From positions 1 to 24,324 of the forward strand of contig CALDBJ010000117.1 in NCBI GenBank assembly GCA_937937835.1: DNA of 24,324 nt. The letters are read 5' to 3'. Numbering within the stretch: position 1 is the stretch's first letter; every line of letters begins with the position of its first letter. Below are positions 1 through 7,223 of this stretch, in pieces. This stretch comes from an uncultured Collinsella sp. (lineage in GTDB: Bacteria; Actinomycetota; Coriobacteriia; Coriobacteriales; Coriobacteriaceae). The position numbers and the translations under genes were made by a program. The notes below the pieces were generated by a model. That model searched no databases. It saw only the letters and a program-made list of their open reading frames with translations, and was not told the origin of the DNA.

Positions 1-46
1 AATCGTAGCCCGAGATGGTCCCGGGCTGACAATTTCGACTGTAATG

Positions 47-80
47 GACGTTCTTGAATGACTAGTCGTTTAAGAACGTC
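47..80. repeat. 34-base near-perfect palindrome, copy 1
   Basis: GACGTTCTT at 47-55 pairs with AAGAACGTC at 72-80 around a GACTAGTC centre; only a few bases in the middle of the arms do not pair. The related sequence at 8512-8545 has the same length and the same ATGACT(A/G)GTC centre. Both copies are followed by CCCCAACGACTA and lie on the left of the 114-base element. It looks like a dispersed intergenic palindromic repeat; no function is assigned. Confidence 0.75.
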
Positions 81-97
81 CCCAACGACTAAGGAGT

Positions 98-140
98 GTC
101 CCCAGGTGCCGGCACTAAAGGAACGTCCCCAAGTGCCGGC
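98..140. repeat. Two tandem GTCCCC(A)GTGCCGGC units
   Basis: GTCCCCAGGTGCCGGC (98-113) recurs with one mismatch at 125-140, an offset of 27 bases. The copy of this region near 8560 keeps only a fragment (CCAAGTGCCA), so these units vary between copies. No function is evident. Confidence 0.6.
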
Positions 141-168
141 CCGGCAACGCCGATGTTTTGGCAATGTC

Positions 169-282
169 AGCGAAAGCCCGCCAGAGCGAGCAAGGTGCCT
201 TGAAACGAGGCGGCATTGACCTTCTGGTCATGCCGCCGAAGTTGAAAGGCAGATTGCCGCTCTGGCGGGCTTGCAGCGTCGA
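169..282 (-). repeat. Foldable 114-base intergenic element, copy 1 of 3
   Basis: An outer 13-base stem (GCCCGCCAGAGCG at 176-188 with CGCTCTGGCGGGC at 258-270) encloses a second stem (GGCGGCA 209-215 with TGCCGCC 231-237) capped by GACC-TTCT-GGTC (218-229). Read on the minus strand it starts TCGACGCTGCAA and ends TTTCGCT, like the copies at 8611-8724 and 13399-13511. It begins 35 bases after the GntR stop codon. It could be a 3'-UTR RNA structure, a RIP/REP-like DNA repeat or a non-autonomous mobile element. No open frame or T-tract supports a gene or a simple terminator. Confidence 0.75.
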
Positions 283-286
283 CCGA

Positions 287-310
287 TCCGCCGTTCGTTA
301 GAACGGCGGA
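287..310 (-). other. Stop-adjacent hairpin after the GntR gene
   Basis: TCCGCCGTTC (287-296) pairs perfectly with GAACGGCGGA (301-310) around a GTTA loop, 7 bases past the GntR stop codon. There is no T-tract, so it is not a standard intrinsic terminator. The counterpart at 8729-8754 keeps the CGCCGTTC/GAACGGCG core but changes the base of the stem on both sides, so pairing is preserved. It may protect the mRNA 3' end or form part of the adjoining element. Confidence 0.65.
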
Positions 311-317
311 ACCAACC

Positions 318-1037
318 CTACATCACCATAACGTAGCGCGATCCCACGTAGTACTGCTTACCCATCAAAACCGGCTCGTCATCGGGACCGGTAAAGCCGG
401 CACGCAGGTTGAGCAGCGGATCGTGCGGAGCAATGCCCAGCTCGGCCGCCTGCTCGGCGTTAGCTCGAACGGCCTCGACCGTACGGTAGCCAACCGAGAC
501 AATCGGCGTTCCGCCAACACGCTCGACCTCGGCAAAAATCGACTTGTCCTCAAGATCGGCCGTCAACAGCTCACGGTAGGCGTCAAACGGCACAAAGATG
601 TTCTCCTCAAAGATGGGCTCGCCGTCGGCCGTGCGCACGCGCTTGATATGCAGCAACAGCGCATCCTTCTGCAGGCCAAAGAACTCCATCTCGTTTTGGC
701 GCGCCGGAACGATCTGGCGATCGATCACGTGCGCACCGGCCTTCATGCCGTTGCCGGCACACAGCGCGGTAAACGTCTGCAGCGTCGAGGCGTGAAACTG
801 GCGGTTGATGTGCGGCGTGGAGACAAAGGTGCCGCGGCCCTGCTGCTTAACCAGGTAACCATCGGAGCACAGCTCCTCGACAGCGCGGCGCACCGTAATA
901 CGGCTCACCTCGTACTGCTCGGCTAGTTCAAGCTCGGACGGAATACGCTCCTTGGGTGCATAAACACCTTTCTCGATCGCATCCTTGATTTCGTCATAAA
1001 TCTGCTGGTAAAGCGGTGCATTTTTGGGTGCAGGCAT
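318..1037 (-). CDS. GntR-family transcriptional repressor (HutC/UTRA type)
   Basis: A 239-residue regulator. Residues about 8-74 form the GntR winged helix-turn-helix: LYQQIYDEIKDAIEKG, then IPSELELAEQYEVSRITVRRA, then the GYLVKQQGRGTFV wing. Residues about 90-232 match the UTRA effector-binding domain, which in relatives binds a sugar phosphate or other small metabolite. Length is normal for the family. ATG follows a weak ribosome site (AAGAGTGATCAGAT). The gene stands alone, with a candidate operator 38 bases before its start (1075-1087) that also occurs before the PTS operon and the EamA gene. I infer an autoregulated repressor of that regulon, induced by a PTS-derived sugar phosphate. The family call is firm; the effector and targets are inferred. 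Confidence 0.93.
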   Translation of the reverse strand: MPAPKNAPLYQQIYDEIKDAIEKGVYAPKERIPSELELAEQYEVSRITVRRAVEELCSDGYLVKQQGRGTFVSTPHINRQFHASTLQTFTALCAGNGMKAGAHVIDRQIVPARQNEMEFFGLQKDALLLHIKRVRTADGEPIFEENIFVPFDAYRELLTADLEDKSIFAEVERVGGTPIVSVGYRTVEAVRANAEQAAELGIAPHDPLLNLRAGFTGPDDEPVLMGKQYYVGSRYVMVM

Positions 1038-1074
1038 ATCTGATCACTCTTATCGAAATATCGAAATAACTAAT

Positions 1075-1087
1075 ACGTATATAACGT
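1075..1087. promoter_or_regulatory. Candidate GntR operator, site 1 (ACGT-N5-ACGT)
   Basis: ACGT-ATATA-ACGT lies in an AT-rich promoter region 38 bases before the GntR start at 1037. The same pattern with an AT-rich 5-base spacer occurs before the PTS operon (7151-7163) and, with one change, before the EamA gene (8423-8435). This position fits autoregulation. Confidence 0.55.
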
Positions 1088-1172
1088 CTAGTTTCATATT
1101 ATCTCATATTGATAAAACGATACACCATCCCTACCAAAAAGCGACAGCTTCATTTTGGTAGGTTTTATCTGG

Positions 1173-1212
1173 GCAAACGAAAGTCCCTCGAAAGCAACGG
1201 GGCTTTCGAGGG
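1173..1212 (-). terminator. Probable intrinsic terminator of the YitT gene
   Basis: Read on the minus strand, an 11-base perfect stem (CCCTCGAAAGC/GCTTTCGAGGG, + positions 1185-1195 and 1202-1212) is followed by ACTTTCGTTTG. It lies 44 bases past the YitT stop codon at 1257. The T-tract is interrupted, so efficiency is uncertain. Confidence 0.65.
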
Positions 1213-1256
1213 GCTCATGCGGAAGGGTTGCGCCGGGCCGGCAAAATGCCAATACC

Positions 1257-2264
1257 CTACTTGCCGTCGTCCTGCTGCAGGCTGTCCTGCTCGCTGAGGC
1301 GCGCCTGCCTGCTGGCCATGCGCGCGGGCTTGTCGGGATCGGGTACGGCCGTGGGCATGGGCTCGTCGACATGACCGCCCCACCAGCCGCCCACAAAGTT
1401 GAGCGTGTGGAACACGTTGATCACGGCACCGGGATCAATGTCGCACACCAGCTTGATAATGTCCTGGCTCTCGTAGGTCGAGACAACGGCGTGCAGCAGG
1501 TACATCTTTTCGCGGCTGTATCCGCCGATGACCTCGGCACAGCTAATGCCGTGCTGAAAATGGTCAACATAGGCGGTCATGACCTCGTCTGCCTTGCGCG
1601 TCGTGATCTGCAGCGTCACGCGGTCGTAGCGACGATAGAAACTGTCGATGGTCTTGGTCGAAATAAACTGGAACACGATGGAGTACGCCGCATTGTCCCA
1701 GCCAAACATAAAGCCAAAGATCGCCAGGATAAAGCAGTTGAAACCAAAGATGACACCCCAGATAGTCTTGCCCGTGTGGTTGGAGACCCACAGCGCGATA
1801 AAGTCGGTGCCGCCGGTGGATGCGCCGGACTTTAGCGCGATGGCAGCGCCCAGACCCGAGACCACGCCGCCAAAAATGATGAGCATAATCTTGTCGCCCA
1901 AAAACGGGGCAAAGTGAAAGATGTTGAGGAACAGCGATGAGAGCACGACCTGCATCATCGAGAAGATGACGAAGCGCTTGCTAATGCCGCTCCAGCATAG
2001 GAGTGCCACGGGGATGTTGAGCGCGAGCATACCGAGCGAGATGTCGATGTGGACGCCGCCGAGCGAGGTAACGCGATCGAGTAGGACCGCGACGCCGGTG
2101 AGACCGCTCGGAAGCAGGTCGGCGGGTTGAATGAACGCCTGGATCAGAAATGTCTGGAGAACGGCAGAAATGGTGACCGCCACGGCAGTAATGGCACGGC
2201 GGACGATGGTGAGGCGGCCGAGCACGAGCACTCGGTCCGTGAGCTGTTCGATGGCGTTCGCCAC
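1257..2264 (-). CDS. YitT-family membrane protein with C-terminal DUF2179
   Basis: A 335-residue protein of the YitT/DUF161 family, whose molecular role is unknown. Several hydrophobic membrane segments fill residues about 20-190 (for example 24-46, 75-93, 97-118, 126-145 and 167-188). The family signature SGASTGGTDFIA is at 147-158. Residues about 226-283 form the soluble DUF2179 domain, ending IKLVCDIDPGAVINVFHTL. The C-terminus (about 295-335) is polar and Gln/Asp-rich and longer than usual. Start is GTG, chosen because AAAGGAG lies 6 bases upstream. The gene appears monocistronic, with a hairpin downstream and a gene-free 354-base stretch upstream. There is no sign that it belongs to the sugar regulon. 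Confidence 0.9.
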   Translation of the reverse strand: MANAIEQLTDRVLVLGRLTIVRRAITAVAVTISAVLQTFLIQAFIQPADLLPSGLTGVAVLLDRVTSLGGVHIDISLGMLALNIPVALLCWSGISKRFVIFSMMQVVLSSLFLNIFHFAPFLGDKIMLIIFGGVVSGLGAAIALKSGASTGGTDFIALWVSNHTGKTIWGVIFGFNCFILAIFGFMFGWDNAAYSIVFQFISTKTIDSFYRRYDRVTLQITTRKADEVMTAYVDHFQHGISCAEVIGGYSREKMYLLHAVVSTYESQDIIKLVCDIDPGAVINVFHTLNFVGGWWGGHVDEPMPTAVPDPDKPARMASRQARLSEQDSLQQDDGK

Positions 2265-2390
2265 GCAGGCTCCTTTCGAAGGCAGATGTAGTTGTGGGGC
2301 ATGCCCGCGATTGTAGCATGAGCGTGCGGGGGCGCTTCAATTCACCCTCTCTCGACAACCAAAACGGGACCAGCAACCCCCACGACCAAA

Positions 2391-2526
2391 GGGCTAAATT
2401 CCAAGTGAGTAGACTTTTTACGATCTGCCGAGCACACCCAAAACAGCCACCTCTGTGACCTGCGGTTTTACAAAGGAAGATATGCATTGTGCTCGGCCTG
2501 CGCCAAAAAGTCTACTCACTTAGCCC
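2391..2526. repeat. Long inverted-repeat element in a gene-free stretch
   Basis: This element occupies the gene-free stretch 2265-2618. The outer arms GGGCTA (2391-2396) and TAGCCC (2521-2526) flank a perfect 17-base pair of arms, AAGTGAGTAGACTTTTT (2403-2419) with its complement at 2505-2521. Inside lies a 10-base pair, GCCGAGCACA (2427-2436) with TGTGCTCGGC (2488-2497). The central 50 bases contain a weaker AAAAC/GTTTT pairing. It has a MITE-like or structured-RNA layout. No second copy is in the window and no obvious target-site duplication flanks it. I see nothing else in the stretch beyond the upstream region of the YitT gene. Confidence 0.75.
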
Positions 2527-2618
2527 GAATCGAAGCCAAACGGATCAAAATCGAAACCAAATTGAGCCAGTCCACCGCAAAAAACGTTTGAACCCGTGCT
2601 TCTCGCGGCGGATTGACA

Positions 2619-3248
2619 TTACAAAGCGGCCAAAATGTCGGTCAGATTATCGATAACGGCATCGGCTCGCGATTGGTCGAGGTTGACGCCCTCGTGCGGA
2701 CGCAGTGCCAGGACACGGGCGCCGGAGCGCTTGCCGGCCTCGATGCCCAAAGGCGAGTCCTCGATAACCAGGCACTCGGCAGGCTCCACGCCCAGCGCCT
2801 CCATGGCACGCAGGTAGATCTCGGGATCGGGCTTAAACGCACTGCACTCGTGACCGCTGATGGTGTAATCCAGTACGTCGGCGATACCGGCGATCTCCAC
2901 CAGCTCGTCAATAAGCTCGCGATAGGACGAGCTTGCGATGGCACACTTCACGCCACGCTCATGCAGCTCGCGCATCACCGGCTCCGTCTGCTCGTTGAGA
3001 AGCTCGGCATACGGAACGGGGTGGTCCGGGCTATAAACCTGCTTGTACTCCACGCGCAGGCGCTCGCGCAGCTCAACATCGTCGGGCACCAGCGCCTTCC
3101 AGATGGCGGGCTCGTTAGACCCCGAAAGATCGGGGATCTCGTCAAAGTGGAAGCCCTTCTCTTCCATAAATGCCACGCGGCGACGGTTGTAGAACCACTC
3201 GGTATCGACCAGCACGCCGTCCATGTCAAACAGCACTGCCTTGATCAT
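2619..3248 (-). CDS. HAD-superfamily phosphatase/phosphomutase, beta-PGM-like
   Basis: A 209-residue HAD hydrolase of the beta-phosphoglucomutase-like subfamily, which acts on sugar phosphates. The four HAD motifs are visible: nucleophile motif FDMDGV with D8 and D10, motif II ASSS at 105-108, motif III lysine K139 in FKPDPE, and motif IV ED at 163-164. The helical cap domain lies between about residues 15 and 85, as in class C1 caps. The start at MIKAVLFDMDG is chosen over a frame-consistent ATG 48 bases upstream because AAAGGAGA sits just before it. It is the last gene after the PTS and SIS genes, 86 bases past the SIS stop, with a terminator-like hairpin between them. Partial cotranscription with the PTS operon is likely. 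The substrate is not determinable; a sugar phosphate from the pathway is a reasonable inference. Confidence 0.9.
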   Translation of the reverse strand: MIKAVLFDMDGVLVDTEWFYNRRRVAFMEEKGFHFDEIPDLSGSNEPAIWKALVPDDVELRERLRVEYKQVYSPDHPVPYAELLNEQTEPVMRELHERGVKCAIASSSYRELIDELVEIAGIADVLDYTISGHECSAFKPDPEIYLRAMEALGVEPAECLVIEDSPLGIEAGKRSGARVLALRPHEGVNLDQSRADAVIDNLTDILAAL

Positions 3249-3268
3249 ACGCATCTCCTTTCGATAGC

Positions 3269-3300
3269 AAAAAAGGGGACGGGGCGCAAACCCCATCCCC
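3269..3300 (-). terminator. Intrinsic terminator/attenuator between the SIS and HAD genes
   Basis: Read on the minus strand, GGGGATGGGG and CCCCGTCCCC pair (one G-T) around a short loop and are followed by six Ts (+ strand AAAAAA at 3269-3274). It lies between the SIS stop (3335) and the HAD ribosome site, so the HAD gene would need read-through or its own promoter. Confidence 0.8.
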
Positions 3301-3334
3301 TCTCAATCAACCCGTAAGGTCTACTTACTTGTGA

Positions 3335-4318
3335 TTAGTAGGAAAGCTTCCACATGTAGCGACGCATGGTCAGCGGGTGCTGACGGGCCTCGGCGATCTG
3401 GTTGCCGTACTCGCGCATAACGGCGAGGTGCAGCAGCGGGTTGAAGTAGGTGACGACGCTCGCGGGCACGGCGTCAGCCAGGCCGTAGTCCTTGGAGTCG
3501 ATCAGAGCGACCTTGGCGCCCATGCGCTTAAGGAAGGTGAGGGCGCGGGCGTCCATCGGACGGGTAGCGCCATCGGACATGAAGAAGACGTAGGGCTTAC
3601 CCTCGGTGGAAACCTCGAACGGGCCGTGGAAGTACTCACCGGTGTTGTAGGCGGCGGCGTCGATCCACTGCATCTCGGTGAACAGGAAGGCGGCGTGAGA
3701 ATAAGCCATCTTCTCGGAGGCACCGGAAGCCATGAAGTAGATCATCTTGTCGTCCTTGAAGTCCTCGGCGAACTTCTTGGCGAGCTTCTTGCAGGACTGA
3801 GCAGCGTTCTCGCAGAGCTCAAAGACGTTGGTGAGGCCGGTGATCATGTCCTCGTAGTGGTCATAGCCCTCGGTCTGCTGAAGGATCTCGACAGCAAGAG
3901 CGATGGCGTAGCCGGGCTTCTCGCACTTGGCAGCGAAGTTGGCGTGGAAGCCGTGAACGATGACGTAGTCAGCGTCGACGGTCAGAGCGGAGCCAGCCTT
4001 GTTGGTGAGGGAGACGACCGGGCAGTTGTGCTTCTTGGCGGTCTTGTTGGCCTCGACGGTCTCGGGCGTGGAGCCACCGAGGGAGCAGGTGATCACGAAG
4101 GTGTGCTCGTTGACCCAGGAAGGCGTGTCGTAGTTGAACTCGTTGGCGGTGAAGATCTGAACGTTCAGCTTGTCCGTGTTGTTGGCCAGGAAGTACTTGG
4201 CGGGGTAAAGGTCGGACATGGAGGCGCCGCAGCCGACGAAAGCGACGCTGTGGATCTCGTGGTTGGACAGGACGTCAGCGACGATCTGCTTAGGGAGGTT
4301 AAGGTCGATCTCGTACAT
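3335..4318 (-). CDS. SIS-domain sugar-phosphate deglycase (FrlB/GfrE/GfrF/FraB-like)
   Basis: A 327-residue protein with two SIS domains (about 15-150 and 180-310). In the FrlB/FraB family these cleave 6-phosphorylated Amadori products to a hexose 6-phosphate plus the free amino acid. The phosphate loop is SLGGSTPET (79-87). E215 (TEMQW) and H231 (YFHGPFE) keep the 16-residue spacing of the FraB Glu/His catalytic pair, which matches E488/H504 of GlmS. There is no glutaminase domain, so it is not GlmS itself. Start is set at MYEIDLNL, 9 bases after AAAGGA; an ATG 9 bases earlier touches that site. It follows EIID in the PTS operon after a 198-base spacer with two hairpins. The substrate (fructoselysine-, glucoselysine- or another fructosamine-6-phosphate) is inferred from context. 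Confidence 0.85.
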   Translation of the reverse strand: MYEIDLNLPKQIVADVLSNHEIHSVAFVGCGASMSDLYPAKYFLANNTDKLNVQIFTANEFNYDTPSWVNEHTFVITCSLGGSTPETVEANKTAKKHNCPVVSLTNKAGSALTVDADYVIVHGFHANFAAKCEKPGYAIALAVEILQQTEGYDHYEDMITGLTNVFELCENAAQSCKKLAKKFAEDFKDDKMIYFMASGASEKMAYSHAAFLFTEMQWIDAAAYNTGEYFHGPFEVSTEGKPYVFFMSDGATRPMDARALTFLKRMGAKVALIDSKDYGLADAVPASVVTYFNPLLHLAVMREYGNQIAEARQHPLTMRRYMWKLSY

Positions 4319-4409
4319 CTGACACATTCCTTTCGATTTTTGCGGCGCCACATTGCCGGGCGCTCGCAGGGTTACCGTGATTTGGACCGAGTCGCCGGCC
4401 CGTTGAGGA

Positions 4410-4482
4410 TGTGACAAAGGAACTGTCCCTTTGACACATTTAGGGATGGAAGCCTGCCTGGGGTATGGGATGCCAGGCAGGC
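4410..4482 (-). other. Two hairpins in the EIID-SIS spacer
   Basis: In transcript order, a perfect 10-base stem (GCCTGCCTGG at 4452-4461 with CCAGGCAGGC at 4473-4482) comes first, 34 bases past the EIID stop. A second stem (TGTGACAAAGG at 4410-4420 with CCTTTGACACA at 4428-4438, one mismatch) follows. Neither has a T-tract. They may set relative mRNA stability of the PTS and deglycase parts. The TGTGACAAAGGAACTGTCCC sequence has the look of a dispersed repeat. Confidence 0.6.
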
Positions 4483-4516
4483 CCCCGGGGGAAAGCGATT
4501 AGGCGCTTGGTCGCGA

Positions 4517-5350
4517 CTAGGCCAGGATGCCGGCCGCGGAGAGGGCGATGCCGCCCACGATGGCGATCACGAGAAGCCAACCGGTGTTGACGTTCTTCTT
4601 GATGAGCCAGTACATAAGGCCAGTGAGGCCAAGGGAAATCATCTGGGGCATCATGCCATCCAGGATGTCCTGAATCACGACGGTGCCGTCAACGAACTGC
4701 AGCGGGGTGGTGGCGCCGATCAGCGTGGCGATCATGCCGCCCACGGACATAAGACCCACGATGCCGCAGACATACATGAGCTTCTCCATGAGGTCGCCGC
4801 CCTGAAGCTTGCTCAGGTACTCGTGGCCGCCCTGATAGCCCATCTTGGCTGCGAACCAAGTAATCAGCACGGAGGGGACGATGGAGATGAGAAGGGCCAG
4901 GATTGGGCCCATGATGGAGCCCTGCTGAGCCAGCTGAACGCCCAAGCCAAAGGCGATAACGCGGATGGTGCCCTGGAAGAAGGAGTCACCGATGCCGGAA
5001 AGCGGGCCCATAAGGGAGGTCTTGACCGCGTTAATCGAATCGGGGTTGAAGTTCTCGGGATCCTTGGCGTACTCCTCCTCCATGGAGGCAGCGAGGCCCA
5101 GGATGAAAGCGCTCGTCTGCGGGGTGCAGTTGTAGAACGCCATGTGACGGTGGTAAGCCTCTTTCTTAGCAGCAAGCTGCTTGGGGTCGGACTCGTCCGG
5201 ATAGAGGCGATCGAGCGTGGGAACCATTCCGTAGAGGAAGCCCATGTTCATCTGACGCTCGTAGTTCCAAGAGGCCTGGATGGCCCAGGAGCGCCAGAAG
5301 AACTGGCTGACCTTCTTGTTCAGGGACACGTCCTTGGTTGCGGTTGCCAT
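4517..5350 (-). CDS. PTS mannose-family EIID membrane component
   Basis: A 277-residue EIID subunit of a mannose/fructose/sorbose-family PTS, part of the EIIC-EIID membrane channel. The N-terminal signature is visible: FFWRSWAIQASWNYERQMNMGFLYGM at about 17-42, followed by SLMGPLSGIGDSFFQG at 112-127. Hydrophobic segments lie at about 130-170, 192-213 and 255-277, with a C-terminal membrane anchor as in the family. Start is MATATKD because AAGGAGG lies 8 bases upstream; the frame runs open further 5' into the EIIC gene and was trimmed. It begins 13 bases after the EIIC stop, so cotranscription is near certain. Substrate specificity cannot be read from this subunit alone. Confidence 0.95.
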   Translation of the reverse strand: MATATKDVSLNKKVSQFFWRSWAIQASWNYERQMNMGFLYGMVPTLDRLYPDESDPKQLAAKKEAYHRHMAFYNCTPQTSAFILGLAASMEEEYAKDPENFNPDSINAVKTSLMGPLSGIGDSFFQGTIRVIAFGLGVQLAQQGSIMGPILALLISIVPSVLITWFAAKMGYQGGHEYLSKLQGGDLMEKLMYVCGIVGLMSVGGMIATLIGATTPLQFVDGTVVIQDILDGMMPQMISLGLTGLMYWLIKKNVNTGWLLVIAIVGGIALSAAGILA

Positions 5351-5363
5351 AGTGTGTTCCTCC

Positions 5364-6158
5364 TTAGTCTTCGTCGTCTTCGAGCGGATCGTAGTCGGAA
5401 TCGACACCGGCGGCTGCATGGGAACCGTTGAACTTGAAGCCCATGAAGACGACAGCCAGGCACACACCGATCAGAGCGACCGCAATGACGGACAGGTTGA
5501 GGTAAGCGGCGAGCAGGAAACCGATGAACAGGAACGGAGTCATACCCTTCTTGATCATCATGGTGAGCAGCAGGGCCAAGCCGTAGGCGGTCATGATCTT
5601 GGTCGAAACGTTAAGACCAGTGGACAGCCACTCGGGAACCATGTTGACGATGGCCTGAACCAGGTCGGTGCCAACAAAGACGGCGAGGAAGATCGGCAGG
5701 AAGTACATGATGGCGTACAAACCGGAGCCGGCGCAGATGTGCATACGGTAGGCGGTCTTGAACTTTCCGTTATCAATCGCGTTATCTGCCACATGGGTGA
5801 GGACGGCGATGATGGAACGGAACACGATGCCGAGGAGCTGACCCAGGACGGCGACCGGGATGGCGATCGTCATGGCGGTCTCGGCGGAAGCATCGGTCAG
5901 GCACGCAAAGGCAGCGGCCACGATGCCGCCCAGGACCATATCGGGCGGAACGGCGGCGCCGACCTGCACCAGGCCCATGGACACGAGCTCGACGGCGGCA
6001 CCGACGGCAAGACCGGTGGGCACATCGCCCAGCAGCAGACCGACGAGCGTAGCGCCAACGAGGGGCTGCTCGAAGTTAAGACGACCGAGCAGGCGAGAGT
6101 CCCACATGCAGAACACGCCGACGAGGCCGACGAGCACCGCACTGATGAACGTATTCAT
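5364..6158 (-). CDS. PTS mannose-family EIIC membrane component
   Basis: A 264-residue EIIC subunit that forms the substrate-translocating part of the permease. Hydrophobic segments cover almost the whole length. The family pattern is visible near the N-terminus: FEQPLVGATLVGLLLGD (29-45), then GAAVELVSMGLVQVGAAVPPD at about 53-73. The acidic, Asp/Glu-rich C-terminus (ending DPLEDDED) should be cytoplasmic. AAAGGAG precedes the ATG at 6158. The gene starts 36 bases after the EIIAB stop and ends 13 bases before EIID, the usual order for this PTS family. Confidence 0.95.
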   Translation of the reverse strand: MNTFISAVLVGLVGVFCMWDSRLLGRLNFEQPLVGATLVGLLLGDVPTGLAVGAAVELVSMGLVQVGAAVPPDMVLGGIVAAAFACLTDASAETAMTIAIPVAVLGQLLGIVFRSIIAVLTHVADNAIDNGKFKTAYRMHICAGSGLYAIMYFLPIFLAVFVGTDLVQAIVNMVPEWLSTGLNVSTKIMTAYGLALLLTMMIKKGMTPFLFIGFLLAAYLNLSVIAVALIGVCLAVVFMGFKFNGSHAAAGVDSDYDPLEDDED

Positions 6159-6194
6159 ACCCTTCTCCTTTCAGTCAGGCAAAAGCCTGGTTGA

Positions 6195-7118
6195 TTACAG
6201 CTTGGCGTCGATGTCGACGCTCTGATACGTAGGGGTCTGCTGGACGTAGAGCTTGATGCCCATATCGAGCAGCTGGTTGACGTCGGCCTTCTGGGTGGCG
6301 TCGAGGAAGACGGAGCTGTCCTTGCCGCCAATCTGATCGGCACCGTCGTGGTTGGCGGTGGCGCCCAGGTTGATGGCGTCGAGCTTGTAGCCCTGGCAGA
6401 ACTGCAGCATCTCGGCCGTGTTGCCAAAGACGAACATGACGCGCTCGCCGAGGGTGTTGAGCTTGTCCATCTTGGCGAGGGCACGCTCGACGGTGAAGAC
6501 GTTCAGGCGCACGCCCTGGGGCTTGGCCAGCTTAAGAGCGCCCTTCTTGATGTCATCGTTGGCGGCAGCGTTGTCGACGACGATGATGCGCTCGGCCTGG
6601 ACCTTGGTGGTCCAGGTAAAGACGACCTGGCCGTGCAGCAGACGGTAGTCAAGACGTGCGAGGACGATCTTGGCGGGACCGGAGCTGTGACGGGACGCCT
6701 TGGCCTTCTTAGCGGGAGGCGCGGCGGCCTCGACCGGTGCGTTGGGGTTGGTCAGACCGGTGCGAGCCTCGTTGATGAGGGCCGCGAGCTCGGCGCCCTT
6801 GACGGGGACGGGGCTCATAGCGAGCGTGAGCGCCAGCGGGATGTTGAAACCGCTGACAACCGTGAACTTCGTGCCGTTCTTGGAAAGCTCGACCATGTTG
6901 TTGTTGACCGAGCTGCCGAGCATATCGGTCAGCACATAGACGGTGTCGTCCGCGTTGAACGTGGCGATCATGGCGTCCACCTTATTGGTGATGGGCTCCT
7001 TGTCGTCACGAGCAAGCGACACGACGTGGACGTTCGACACGTCGCCGAGAACCATCTCGAGCGTGTCTTTGGCGCCTGCGGCCAGGCCGCCATGAGATGC
7101 GAGAATGATCTGATTCAT
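6195..7118 (-). CDS. PTS mannose-family EIIAB fusion, cytoplasmic phosphotransferase
   Basis: A 307-residue two-domain protein that passes phosphate from HPr to the incoming sugar. The EIIA domain (1 to about 122) has the phospho-histidine H9 in ILASHGGLA and the DMLGSS loop at 65-70. A Pro/Ala/Lys-rich linker (about 123-147) leads to the EIIB domain (about 149-307), with phospho-histidine H162 in LDYRLLHGQV. Both active histidines are present, so it should be functional. GAAAAGGAGGAGG precedes the ATG. It is the first gene of the operon EIIAB-EIIC-EIID-SIS-HAD. A promoter, a GntR-type operator and a tandem repeat lie upstream. In Salmonella gfr the A and B domains are separate, so the fusion is a difference. 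No EI or HPr gene is in the window. Confidence 0.95.
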   Translation of the reverse strand: MNQIILASHGGLAAGAKDTLEMVLGDVSNVHVVSLARDDKEPITNKVDAMIATFNADDTVYVLTDMLGSSVNNNMVELSKNGTKFTVVSGFNIPLALTLAMSPVPVKGAELAALINEARTGLTNPNAPVEAAAPPAKKAKASRHSSGPAKIVLARLDYRLLHGQVVFTWTTKVQAERIIVVDNAAANDDIKKGALKLAKPQGVRLNVFTVERALAKMDKLNTLGERVMFVFGNTAEMLQFCQGYKLDAINLGATANHDGADQIGGKDSSVFLDATQKADVNQLLDMGIKLYVQQTPTYQSVDIDAKL

Positions 7119-7144
7119 CTTGCCTCCTCCTTTTCGTTATGGTC

Positions 7145-7163
7145 ATTATAACGTCTTATACGT
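7145..7163 (-). promoter_or_regulatory. PTS operon -10 box with overlapping GntR operator (site 2)
   Basis: A perfect TATAAT (complement of 7145-7150) lies where a start of transcription about 20 bases before the EIIAB ATG would be expected. No good -35 is visible, which fits a promoter needing an activator. Directly against the -10 is AACGT-CTTAT-ACGTT (7150-7164), a symmetric version of ACGT-N5-ACGT. A repressor bound here would block RNA polymerase. Confidence 0.6.
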
Positions 7164-7188
7164 TGTGGATATTGCTAATTAGTATAAA

Positions 7189-7223
7189 GACCGTTCGCGG
7201 GTGAAAAACGACCGTTGACGGGT
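7189..7223 (-). promoter_or_regulatory. Tandem 14-base repeats upstream of the PTS promoter
   Basis: GACCGTTCGCGGGT (7189-7202) and GACCGTTGACGGGT (7210-7223) are direct repeats 21 bases apart, two turns of the helix. They are centred roughly 57 and 78 bases before the inferred start of transcription, which is typical of activator sites. The missing -35 box supports an activator. Its identity is unknown. Confidence 0.5.

Larger units (their letters stand above)
1..317. other. Gene-free left edge filled with repeats
   Basis: I see no gene here. The stretch is the 3' side of the minus-strand GntR gene that ends at 318. From left to right it holds a short inverted repeat (AGCCCG at 7-12 against CGGGCT at 21-26), a 34-base palindrome (47-80), two tandem GTCCCC-type units (98-140), a 114-base foldable repeat (169-282) and a stop-adjacent hairpin (287-310). 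Everything from about 47 onward except the GTCCCC units has a counterpart at 8501-8754. Confidence 0.7.

Noticed and set aside
169..310. Structured elements as tRNA genes or simple terminators
   Set aside because: There is no T-arm GTTCGAATC-like sequence, no CCA end and no anticodon arm; no T-tract follows the stems.
1981..2487. Minus-strand open frame starting inside the inverted-repeat element
   Set aside because: It has no ribosome site, starts within the repeat and then overlaps the YitT gene in another frame. A short peptide from the repeat cannot be excluded but has no support.
3335..4318. First SIS protein as GlmS or a glucosamine-6-phosphate isomerase
   Set aside because: There is no N-terminal glutaminase domain, and length, C-terminal RRYMWKLSY and PTS context fit the FrlB/FraB deglycase group better.
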